Shown here: positions 1 through 6,240 of the stretch, one piece after another
Layout of the letters: each line of letters starts with the position of its first letter
Position numbering within the stretch: position 1 is the first letter of the stretch
Source of the DNA: Candidatus Saccharimonadota bacterium
Lineage (GTDB): Bacteria; Patescibacteriota; Saccharimonadia; Saccharimonadales; UBA4665
Direction of reading: 5' to 3'
DNA length: 8,187 nt
NCBI GenBank assembly: GCA_029288515.1
Contig: JARIHB010000023.1
Coordinates: 1 to 8,187 of the forward strand
Translations under genes and position numbers: made by a program
Notes under the pieces: generated by a model
What the model saw: the letters and a program-made list of their open reading frames with translations, nothing else
The model's database searches: none
Told to the model about the DNA's origin: nothing

Positions 1-2
1 CG

Positions 3-1292
3 ATTATGCTGGCCTCGCTTTACCCTATATTCGTATGGCTTACTACCCGCACCAGCGCCAAGTGGCAGCAATATCAAAAACAAATTAACGAGCAGCAGGA
101 TGTTGCCAGCGGGCGTTTTGCCGAAGCGGTCGGCCAGGTACGGGTAGTCAAAAGCTTTCTGCAGGAAGCACGTGAACTACGATTCTTTAACCGTCGGTAT
201 GCCGAAGTAGTAAAGACCACATATCCGCAGAGTAAGCTGTGGCATACCCAGGACATTGTGCGCCGGTCGGTACTTAATATTATTTTTCTGGGTGTCTTTG
301 TGTTTATCTTTGTGCAAACCGCGCGGGGCGTGTACACCATTGGTACAATGATCATGCTTATTCAGTACGCAGCACTTATTCGTTTGCCGATTTTTACTAT
401 CAGTTTTTTGGTTGATGCTACGCAGCGGGCGATTTCTAACAGCCGTGATTACTTTGAGGTTATGGATGTTGTGCCCGAGGTGGCCGATAAGCCTGGCGCT
501 GCCGCATTGCGTATCAACAAGGGGAAGATTGTATTTGATGATGTGCGGTTTGGCTATGACGCCGACAAGCTGGTGCTTAAAGGCGTGACATTTACGGTCC
601 AGCCGGATACTAAAGTGGCACTGGTGGGTGAAAGCGGTGAAGGCAAAACGACGCTCACTAATTTGCTGCTGCGCCTCTACGACGTGACGGGCGGCGAAAT
701 ACGCATCGACGGTCAGGCAGTGGGCGGCGTAACGCAGCACAGTTTGCGCCGGAGTATTGGTGTGGTATTCCAGGAACCGGCTCTGTTTAGCGGTACTATT
801 CGTGAAAATATTGCCTATGCCAATCCAAACGCCAGCAAGGCTGACATTATCGCCGCGGCTAAGGCCGCCAATGCTCACGACTTTGTGAGCGCCTTTGAAC
901 ACGGCTATGATACCGAAATCGGCGAACGCGGTTTGAAGCTGAGCGGCGGCCAAAAGCAACGGATTGCCATTGCCCGGGCATTATTAAAGGACGCACCGAT
1001 CTTAATACTCGACGAAGCCACCAGCAGCCTGGATAGTAAGAGCGAAGCCATGGTGCAGGAAGCGCTAGAACGCTTGATGCGCGGCCGTACGACGATTATT
1101 ATTGCCCACCGGCTGAGCACAATCCAAAACGTAGACCAGATTGTAACTATTGCTAACGGCGCAGTCCAAGAGACCGGCTCCCCAGATGAATTGGCAGCAC
1201 GCAAGGGTATTTACGCCGAACTGCTCAAGTTTCAGGGCCGCCACACCGAATCAGGTAAAAAACAGCTTAAAAAATACGACATTGCTGCCTAG
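3..1292 (+). CDS. ABC transporter, exporter-type half-transporter (5' partial)
   Basis: The gene runs off the left edge; the first complete codon is at position 3 and the ATG at 6 is internal. What remains is the end of an exporter-type transmembrane domain fused to a full nucleotide-binding domain. Counting from the ATG at 6, hydrophobic segments lie at about residues 1-14, 89-105 and 109-135. The ATPase carries Walker A GESGEGKTT (208-216), Q-loop Q256, signature LSGGQ (313-317), Walker B ILILDE (332-337, catalytic Glu 337) and switch H368 in IIIAHRLSTI, so ATP hydrolysis should be intact. The TM-then-NBD order is that of MsbA/multidrug-like exporters, which work as dimers in the cytoplasmic membrane. 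The substrate cannot be told from this part; lipid, peptide or drug export are all possible. Any partner half-transporter would lie upstream, outside the window. It ends with TAG, 55 bp before the FKBP gene, which appears to have its own promoter. Confidence 0.93.
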   Translation: MMLASLYPIFVWLTTRTSAKWQQYQKQINEQQDVASGRFAEAVGQVRVVKSFLQEARELRFFNRRYAEVVKTTYPQSKLWHTQDIVRRSVLNIIFLGVFVFIFVQTARGVYTIGTMIMLIQYAALIRLPIFTISFLVDATQRAISNSRDYFEVMDVVPEVADKPGAAALRINKGKIVFDDVRFGYDADKLVLKGVTFTVQPDTKVALVGESGEGKTTLTNLLLRLYDVTGGEIRIDGQAVGGVTQHSLRRSIGVVFQEPALFSGTIRENIAYANPNASKADIIAAAKAANAHDFVSAFEHGYDTEIGERGLKLSGGQKQRIAIARALLKDAPILILDEATSSLDSKSEAMVQEALERLMRGRTTIIIAHRLSTIQNVDQIVTIANGAVQETGSPDELAARKGIYAELLKFQGRHTESGKKQLKKYDIAA

Positions 1293-1312
1293 CCAGATGT
1301 GCCTCATGCGGG

Positions 1313-1318
1313 TATAAT
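1313..1318 (+). promoter_or_regulatory. -10 box (TATAAT) for the FKBP gene
   Basis: A perfect TATAAT lies in the 55-bp gap between the ABC gene and the FKBP gene, 30 bp before the start codon. No convincing -35 sits at 16-18 bp spacing (that position reads tagcca), and there is no TGn extended -10. The call rests on the -10 hexamer and its position. Confidence 0.5.
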
Positions 1319-1337
1319 AATGCTAACCAAGAGGGAA

Positions 1338-1343
1338 TGGAGG
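1338..1343 (+). promoter_or_regulatory. Shine-Dalgarno of the FKBP gene (TGGAGG)
   Basis: TGGAGG ends 4 nt before the ATG at 1348. This is a strong anti-SD match and fixes the start of the FKBP gene. Confidence 0.75.
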
Positions 1344-1347
1344 ATAT

Positions 1348-1935
1348 ATGGCGCGTGTGCGTGAGAGGGTGTTTGCCCTAAGTTTAGCGGTTCTGTTTTT
1401 CGCGTTTTCGTTCGCGCTGAGCTTTTTTGTAATATGGCAGCTTTATAGTGGTCATAAAGAAGCTAAGAATGTTAACCAACAGACGTCCTCAAGCCAGGAC
1501 GCCGCAAAGAATACTACTAATACACCGGAGGACACAAACGTGGACCAAAAACCAGCCCAGCAATTGCAAGGCACAAAGCTACAAAACTTTACACCCGTAT
1601 CTAAGGTCGACCAGCTGAAGGCTGAAGACACTACGCCAGGCACCGGCGCTGAGGTGCAAGCCGGCGATACCGTAACCGTTGACTATACTGGTGCAGTAGC
1701 TGCCACCGGTGTTATTTTTCAGAGTTCTCTCGACACCGGCAAGCCAGTGTCATTCGGCTTGAACGGCGTTATTAAGGGATGGACCGACGGCGTGCCGGGC
1801 ATGAAGGAAGGCGGCACGCGCCGGCTGTACATTCCGGCCGACCAAGCCTACGGCGCCAACCCGCCGAGCGGTTCGGGCATACCGGTAAATGCCGATCTGG
1901 TATTTGATATTACCCTACACAAAGTTGGCCAGTAA
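1348..1935 (+). CDS. Membrane-anchored FKBP-type peptidyl-prolyl cis-trans isomerase
   Basis: The protein has 195 residues. A basic N-terminus (MARVRER) precedes one hydrophobic helix at about 8-33. Next comes a polar Gln/Thr/Ser/Asn linker (about 36-85), then an FKBP domain to the end (about 86-194). FKBP landmarks are VDYTG (111-115), VIKGW (141-145), GMKEGG (151-156), IPADQAYGA (162-170) and LVFDITL (184-190). The positive-inside rule predicts the FKBP domain outside the membrane, where it would help fold exported proteins by isomerising Xaa-Pro bonds. No cleavage site or lipobox is obvious, so the helix is probably a retained anchor. Oddity: the position of the active-site Asp37 of FKBP12 (FDSS) is Gln125 here (FQSS), so catalysis may be weakened. 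The start is set by TGGAGG at 1338-1343. The fold is secure; the client proteins are unknown. Confidence 0.93.
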   Translation: MARVRERVFALSLAVLFFAFSFALSFFVIWQLYSGHKEAKNVNQQTSSSQDAAKNTTNTPEDTNVDQKPAQQLQGTKLQNFTPVSKVDQLKAEDTTPGTGAEVQAGDTVTVDYTGAVAATGVIFQSSLDTGKPVSFGLNGVIKGWTDGVPGMKEGGTRRLYIPADQAYGANPPSGSGIPVNADLVFDITLHKVGQ

Positions 1936-1942
1936 TTGCCTG

Positions 1943-1998
1943 ATATAGCGTAAAAAACACAATATATAGCGTATTGCGTTTAGCATAAGCGCTATATA
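1943..1998. repeat. Three ATATAGCG elements (two direct, one inverted) over the redox-operon promoter
   Basis: ATATAGCGTA occurs at 1943-1952 and again at 1964-1973, exactly 21 bp apart, which is two helical turns. The inverted copy CGCTATAT is at 1990-1997. Copies two and three form a 9-bp perfect inverted repeat, TATATAGCG (1963-1971) and CGCTATATA (1990-1998), with an 18-nt centre. The inverted copy overlaps the first base of the proposed -10 box and the second direct copy sits just upstream of the -35. This looks like an operator array for a dimeric regulator. There is no U-run after the dyad, so it is not an intrinsic terminator. The repeat is directly visible; the regulatory role is inferred. 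Confidence 0.55.
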
Positions 1999-2002
1999 CA
2001 AT
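1974..2002 (+). promoter_or_regulatory. Sigma70-like promoter of the redoxin-trxB operon
   Basis: TTGCGT (1974-1979) is followed by a 17-bp spacer and TACAAT (1997-2002). The -10 matches the consensus at 5 of 6 positions and the -35 at 3 of 6, with ideal spacing. Transcription would start near 2009 and give a leader of about 34 nt before the ATG at 2043. The promoter is interleaved with the ATATAGCG elements. Confidence 0.5.
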
Positions 2003-2029
2003 ACAACACAGACGAAAAAACAAAACCAT

Positions 2030-2037
2030 GGAGGGGA
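2030..2037 (+). promoter_or_regulatory. Shine-Dalgarno that sets the redoxin start (GGAGGGGA)
   Basis: GGAGGGGA ends 5 nt before the ATG at 2043. An in-frame ATG at 2028 overlaps this element and has no SD of its own, so the downstream ATG is the likely start and the protein loses the five extra residues MEGIK. Confidence 0.75.
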
Positions 2038-2042
2038 TTAAA

Positions 2043-2291
2043 ATGGTTAAAAGCATCACCATCTTCACTACCAACACCTGCGCCTACTGTGCAATGGTCA
2101 AGAAATGGCTCGACAAAAAAGGATTGGGATATGAAGTCGTAAATCTCGACGAAAAACCGGAGCGTCAGGCTGAGGCCTTGGCGCTAAGCGGTGCCCTGAC
2201 GGTGCCGGTAACCGTTGTTACCAAGCACGACGATAGCAAAGAAGTCGTTGTAGGTTTTAACTTAGCAAAACTTGCGCCGGCAGTAGCCTAG
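2043..2291 (+). CDS. Glutaredoxin/NrdH-like redoxin
   Basis: The small thioredoxin-fold protein has 82 residues when started at the ATG behind GGAGGGGA. An alternative in-frame ATG at 2028 would add five residues. It opens with a beta-strand (SITIFTT) and the redox motif CAYC (13-16), and has the cis-proline signature TVPV in the middle and GFNLAKL near the end. It is thus a near-minimal glutaredoxin fold. Classical glutaredoxins have CPYC; Pro is replaced by Ala here, which is expected to shift the redox potential. The next gene is a thioredoxin reductase 11 nt downstream, so electrons probably come from TrxB and not glutathione, as in the NrdH-redoxin type. Targets could be ribonucleotide reductase, peroxidases or other cytoplasmic disulfides; none is encoded nearby. 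The family call is firm, while NrdH versus glutaredoxin is unresolved. Confidence 0.9.
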   Translation: MVKSITIFTTNTCAYCAMVKKWLDKKGLGYEVVNLDEKPERQAEALALSGALTVPVTVVTKHDDSKEVVVGFNLAKLAPAVA

Positions 2292-2302
2292 AAAAGGATT
2301 AT

Positions 2303-3298
2303 ATGGCAGATGACCCTACGCGTACCAGCGCACCAATACACGATGTCGTTATGATTGGCGCCGGTCCGGCTGCGCTGAGTGCTGCAATTTATACGACTCG
2401 CGAAGATATCGACACAGTGCTGTATGAGCGAGGTGTCGTAGGCGGCTTAGCGGCGGTAACCGACTGGATTGATAATTATCCGGGCTTTCCGCAAGGTATC
2501 TCTGGCTTGGAATACGCCGACAAACTGCGCGAGCAGGCTGAACGTTTCGGCGCACAGATTGAACTTGGCGAAGTAATGCGTATCCAGGCCAATGTAAAGG
2601 GTATTACGGACGAAGGCAAGTACAAGCGCCTGGAGACAACCGACGGCGAAGTGCTGGCCAAGGCTGTATTGATTGCCACTGGCAGCGATTACAAAAAGAT
2701 CGGCGTGCCCGGCGAGCAGGAATTTTATGCCCACGGCGTGCACTACTGCGCCACGTGTGATGGCGCATTTTACCGCGACAAACGACTGGTAGTGGTTGGC
2801 GGCGGTAATTCCGCAGTGCAAGAAGCCATGTTCCTGACCAAATTTGCAACCCATATCGATCTGTTAGTGCGCTCCGACCATATGCGTGCCTCCGAAATCT
2901 TACAGCAGGAGTTGAAAGAAAAACATGTCGACAAGATCACGGTCCATTTTAATACCACAACCGACGAGATTGTGGGCGCGGACGGCAAGGTGCAAAAGGT
3001 TATCGGTGCCAATAAGACAACCGGCGAAAAAGTGGAATTCGAGACTGACGGCGTGTTTATATTTGTGGGCCTGAAACCGAACACCGAATTTTTAGCAGGC
3101 ACTGATATCGAGCTGGACGAAATCGGACTTATTAAGGCCAAGGACAACTTAGAGACGTCCGTGCCCGGCGTATTTGTAGCCGGTGACGTACGCAGCGGCG
3201 CTACCATGCAGATCGCCAGCGCTACCGGCGACGGCGCAACCGCGGCGTTATATATCCGCGAATACCTTGATGGGCATAGCCGTCAGTTCGGTGAATAG
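2303..3298 (+). CDS. trxB: Thioredoxin reductase (NAD(P)/FAD-dependent oxidoreductase)
   Basis: The 331-residue enzyme is close to the usual 310-330 of low-molecular-weight thioredoxin reductases. It has the FAD Rossmann motif GAGPAA (19-24), the conserved TDWIDNYPGFP stretch (53-63), ATGSDY (125-130), the catalytic disulfide CATC (149-152) followed by Asp153, a second Rossmann motif GGGNSA (166-171), and the C-terminal FAD motif GDVRSG (294-299) with ATGDGATAA (307-315). It transfers electrons from NAD(P)H through FAD and the CATC pair to a redoxin, almost certainly the product of the gene 11 nt upstream. Its SD is AAAGGA, ending 4 nt before the ATG. Oddity: the 2'-phosphate-binding HRRxxxR of E. 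coli TrxB reads VRSDHMR here (189-195), keeping two arginines but losing His and the second Arg. Coenzyme preference is therefore uncertain. A six-base T run follows the stop without a clear stem. Confidence 0.93.
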   Translation: MADDPTRTSAPIHDVVMIGAGPAALSAAIYTTREDIDTVLYERGVVGGLAAVTDWIDNYPGFPQGISGLEYADKLREQAERFGAQIELGEVMRIQANVKGITDEGKYKRLETTDGEVLAKAVLIATGSDYKKIGVPGEQEFYAHGVHYCATCDGAFYRDKRLVVVGGGNSAVQEAMFLTKFATHIDLLVRSDHMRASEILQQELKEKHVDKITVHFNTTTDEIVGADGKVQKVIGANKTTGEKVEFETDGVFIFVGLKPNTEFLAGTDIELDEIGLIKAKDNLETSVPGVFVAGDVRSGATMQIASATGDGATAALYIREYLDGHSRQFGE

Positions 3299-3311
3299 TT
3301 TTTTGTATTGT

Positions 3312-3341
3312 TTGTAGTGCATTGATGGTATAGCATATAAC
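3312..3341 (+). promoter_or_regulatory. Possible promoter of the 722-residue gene
   Basis: TTGTAG (3312-3317), an 18-bp spacer and TATAAC (3336-3341) lie in the 55-bp gap after trxB. An overlapping alternative is TATAGC at 3329-3334. From TATAAC, transcription would begin near 3348, only about 6 nt before the ATG at 3354, so the message would be nearly leaderless. This agrees with the absence of a Shine-Dalgarno. Confidence 0.35.
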
Positions 3342-3353
3342 CCAATACGAGCT

Positions 3354-5522
3354 ATGCCAGAATTTGATCCTACGCCTCACGATGTGCCGTTGCCGCCGGT
3401 TGACGGAACATTTGAGGTTATACCGGCGTCACCGCTTGATGGTCCTTTGCCGGCTATGGATTACCTCCCAGGCGTCAGCACAACGGCCCCGGAAGCCCAA
3501 CCGGCAGACGCTGAACCCGACTATCTAATCGGCGCTGCGTTTTTGCATAGCCGCAACAATCGGCTGCACGCCAATAGCGAAGTTGAGACAGTAGTTGATT
3601 ATATGCGTGCCACACAACGTATACTAAACGATCCAGTGCAAAAAATTGCCGCTTACCTGAGTTTCATGGCTGACCCTGCCTATGGTAATGACCCCATTAT
3701 GACCGGTGACCCGGAAGGGATTGAGGCTGAAGTAAAAGCACGTACCCTACAGGCAGGTGAATTGCCTGACGGCTATTTTGAAACGCAGCGGCGGTTTGCC
3801 CGTGAACAAGGGTATGGAAATATAGACATCACTCCTGACCTTCGTACTGCAGCTGCATCGGTGGTCGCTGGCGACCAACAGGCGTCATTACACGAATGGG
3901 CTACGTATATAACGGGTAATGATGCGTATGCTCCTTGGTTCCGCCGGTACGTGTTCGACAGCGTGGCTAAGATGGGCAAATTTAATCCGGAGCAGGGTAA
4001 GTATGGCCGGTATCAAGTCCGCAGCAGAGCAACGGCTGCACCGTATCCTGGGCTGATCCGTGGCGCGCTGTCACGCGTACATAGTTGGATGCATGATCAC
4101 TTGGAAGCGGGAAAAGCGCCTGACACTATCACGGCCGGCTTACCGGATGATGGCTTTGATGATAAACGGCGCGAAGATTTTAGGCGGGCACTGATAAAAG
4201 GTGATTTTGCCGCCCTGTATGTACATGCCTTACATGTCAACAAAACGGGCTGCATAACTGCCGAACAACGTAAACGGCTCGACGGTAATTGGCGTCGATA
4301 TGACCAAAACAGCGACCCGCGAGCACTCTATGACGATTTGCAGGGCTATGGACTGGACTGGTGTACGGCAACGGGCTTTGCAACAACCAAGCTGTATGTG
4401 GAAAACGGAGATTTCTACGTCTATTACACACCTGACGACGCCGGCAGACAGGTGGTACCCCGCGTAGCGATACGCATGGAACGCGGAGAGGTAGCTGAAG
4501 TGCGCGGCATTGATCCTAAACAAGAACTTGAACCATCGCTGGCAGACATGGTAGCGAGAAAGGCAGAACGATTGCCAGGCGGTGTGGCCTATGTGCAAAA
4601 GGCGGCGGATATGAAGCGTGTCACGGCCATTGAGCAGGCAGTGACGGCAGACCCTGGCAGCACACTATCGCAGGCTGATGTCCGTTTTTTGTATGAAATT
4701 GACCGGCCGATTATGAATTTTGGCTATGACCGCGATCCGCGAATCCGCGAAATACAGAGAATGCGCGGCAACCTCGACCACTCAGTCATGCATGAGCTGC
4801 TGCCGGGTGTTATTCGCGAGCAACTACCTGGCGCAATGCAAGGATATGATGACGTGATGCGCATATTGGAGGGGCTGCGCCTTGGGCCTGGCATGTGGTT
4901 GCCGTCGTACGAGCACTGCACTCCGCCCGAGCTGATGCGGCTGTATGAGTACACGCACCGAGATTGGCAAGAAGCCGGTGTATATGACTACGTTGCCAAG
5001 CAGCTCCTGGACCATGGTATACGGTACCGGCTGCTTGTAACACCTAATATTGCCATTTCACTTCTGCATTTACGCGAGTTGTATGAGCATTTCCCAAACC
5101 GGCTGGGGATGTGTGATATGCCACCCCTGTACAGCTACGCTAACGAGGAAGTGTCCGGTTCACATGGCCCGAACCCAGCACGCTTTAGCTTAATACCCAA
5201 CCGGCCGGAGCCTGACGGGTTAGGATTGTTCTCTGCTGAGAGGCAGCGCCGCATGCTTTCCCGTATGCAAGCAGAAGCACCGCAGCTTAATATGCATGTG
5301 CCAAGCATGTTTGACGTTGTGGCGTTGGCGTATACTAATCTCTTCCATACCGGACATGACACGCATTGGCATAACGTGCCCAACATCCGACATGTGGATT
5401 TGCTGCCATACAAGGGAAGAATTGGCTGGGTATTGCCTGAAAGCAGTATAGTGAACGGTAACCCGACCCTTAGCCATAACTGGCCGCAAGCGTCGGTTCC
5501 TCTCTATGTGGCAGTTGAGTAG
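3354..5522 (+). CDS. Large cytoplasmic protein of unknown function with WCTA/GDFYVYY core
   Basis: I do not recognise this 722-residue protein. It has no signal peptide and no membrane helix. The first 55 residues are Pro/Asp/Glu-rich and probably disordered. Helical, charged sequence follows (about 60-330). The most conserved-looking part is at 334-394: LDWCTATG (334-341), GDFYVYYTPDD (352-362), VPRVAIRM (368-375), EVRGIDPKQELE (382-393). Cys337 in WCTA, followed by beta-strands and an EVRG strand, faintly recalls the cysteine region of PcfJ-like proteins from mobile elements; this is a remote, untested resemblance. Residues 420-580 are again helical and include LYEIDRP and LRELYEHF. The C-terminus has a His-rich stretch (H665, H668, H671, H673, H680). 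There is no Shine-Dalgarno before the ATG. It stands alone between the redox operon and a convergent operon, 7 bp from the latter. Its composition resembles its neighbours, so recent transfer is not suggested. The coding call is strong; the function is open. Confidence 0.9.
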   Translation: MPEFDPTPHDVPLPPVDGTFEVIPASPLDGPLPAMDYLPGVSTTAPEAQPADAEPDYLIGAAFLHSRNNRLHANSEVETVVDYMRATQRILNDPVQKIAAYLSFMADPAYGNDPIMTGDPEGIEAEVKARTLQAGELPDGYFETQRRFAREQGYGNIDITPDLRTAAASVVAGDQQASLHEWATYITGNDAYAPWFRRYVFDSVAKMGKFNPEQGKYGRYQVRSRATAAPYPGLIRGALSRVHSWMHDHLEAGKAPDTITAGLPDDGFDDKRREDFRRALIKGDFAALYVHALHVNKTGCITAEQRKRLDGNWRRYDQNSDPRALYDDLQGYGLDWCTATGFATTKLYVENGDFYVYYTPDDAGRQVVPRVAIRMERGEVAEVRGIDPKQELEPSLADMVARKAERLPGGVAYVQKAADMKRVTAIEQAVTADPGSTLSQADVRFLYEIDRPIMNFGYDRDPRIREIQRMRGNLDHSVMHELLPGVIREQLPGAMQGYDDVMRILEGLRLGPGMWLPSYEHCTPPELMRLYEYTHRDWQEAGVYDYVAKQLLDHGIRYRLLVTPNIAISLLHLRELYEHFPNRLGMCDMPPLYSYANEEVSGSHGPNPARFSLIPNRPEPDGLGLFSAERQRRMLSRMQAEAPQLNMHVPSMFDVVALAYTNLFHTGHDTHWHNVPNIRHVDLLPYKGRIGWVLPESSIVNGNPTLSHNWPQASVPLYVAVE

Positions 5523-5529
5523 ATGACTG

Positions 5530-6240
5530 CTATATGGACACGGCATAGCCGTGGAAGTAGTCGGTAATTACCCGGTAATCGGGGATACCGGCCGCAATAA
5601 GGTCTTTGGTGAGCTTTTCTACTAATTGTTCGGGGCCGGACAAGTAGTAAAGGCTCCGTTTGTCAGGTGGCGCGGTGCGCAGGATATATGCGGCGCGCAA
5701 TGGGCCGCTATCGCCGCTGAAGTTGGCAGACGGGCGCTTTACGAGCGGTGTATATCCCAAAGGGTAGCCCTGCCATACATCTTGGAAGATTAAACCTTCA
5801 GGCGTGCCAGCGGCTTGTATGAGTGATACTTGGCGTTGACCGTTCGTGTCGATAAGCCAGCGGATCATGCTGCGCATCGGCGTTGCGCCGATGCCGGCGG
5901 CTATGAGCACTATGGGAATAGTAGTATCTTTTGGCAGCACGAAATCGCCCATGGCTTCGGCGGCTTGTATATGGGTGCCGGGCTTCAGCTGCAGCAGGTG
6001 ATGTTTAAAAGTGCTGCCGGCAGTACCGGCAAAACGGGTGGTTATTCCCAGCAATGATTCGGTGGGTGAGCTGCTGAGCGTGAAGTACCGGCGCAGGCCC
6101 CGGTCGTCTGCGCCGGTGTGCGCCAGGTAGAGTTCGGTAAACTGGCCGGCGGTATAAAAAAACGGCTGTGTTGGCTGGAACCAAAACGTATAGGTGTCGG
6201 CGGTAATTGCCTGACGGTGGTCGAAAACAATATCTATCAT
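5530..6240 (-). CDS. Ferredoxin-NADP reductase-like flavin oxidoreductase
   Basis: The 236-residue protein has the two-domain ferredoxin reductase layout. An N-terminal FAD barrel carries RRYFTLSS (50-57), the counterpart of RxYSxxS, with Phe at the usual Ser/Thr position. An NAD(P) domain follows with the nucleotide-binding loop AAGIGATPMRSM (114-125), YYLSGPEQLVEKL (198-210), and the C-terminal aromatic stretch TDYFHGY (226-232) near the flavin. There are no cysteines, so it has no 2Fe-2S ferredoxin domain and must pass electrons to a separate partner or to free flavin or quinone. It is the second gene of an operon: its ATG overlaps the TGA of the phosphodiesterase gene as ATGA. It has no clear SD, so it is probably translationally coupled. 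It converges on the 722-residue gene with 7 bp between stops. The fold is secure; the electron acceptor is unknown. Confidence 0.9.
   Translation of the reverse strand: MIDIVFDHRQAITADTYTFWFQPTQPFFYTAGQFTELYLAHTGADDRGLRRYFTLSSSPTESLLGITTRFAGTAGSTFKHHLLQLKPGTHIQAAEAMGDFVLPKDTTIPIVLIAAGIGATPMRSMIRWLIDTNGQRQVSLIQAAGTPEGLIFQDVWQGYPLGYTPLVKRPSANFSGDSGPLRAAYILRTAPPDKRSLYYLSGPEQLVEKLTKDLIAAGIPDYRVITDYFHGYAVSI

Noticed and set aside
177..959. Long reverse-strand ORF (260 residues) opposite the ABC gene
   Set aside because: It is a shadow of the complete ATPase reading frame, and its translation shows no family motif.
1963..1998. AT-rich dyad as the FKBP terminator
   Set aside because: The stem is mostly A/U with an 18-nt loop and no U-run follows; promoter/operator elements explain it better.
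2447..3207. Several reverse-strand ORFs opposite trxB
   Set aside because: They lie antisense to a gene with all catalytic motifs intact and have no SD or recognisable domains.
5539..5553. Perfect hairpin CACGGC-ATA-GCCGTG as a terminator
   Set aside because: No T-run follows on either strand, and it encodes the C-terminal residues of the flavin reductase.
6014..6032. GC-rich inverted repeat TGCCGG/CCGGCA
   Set aside because: It lies within the flavin reductase coding sequence, and the short A/T tract is on the wrong side for termination in the gene's direction.
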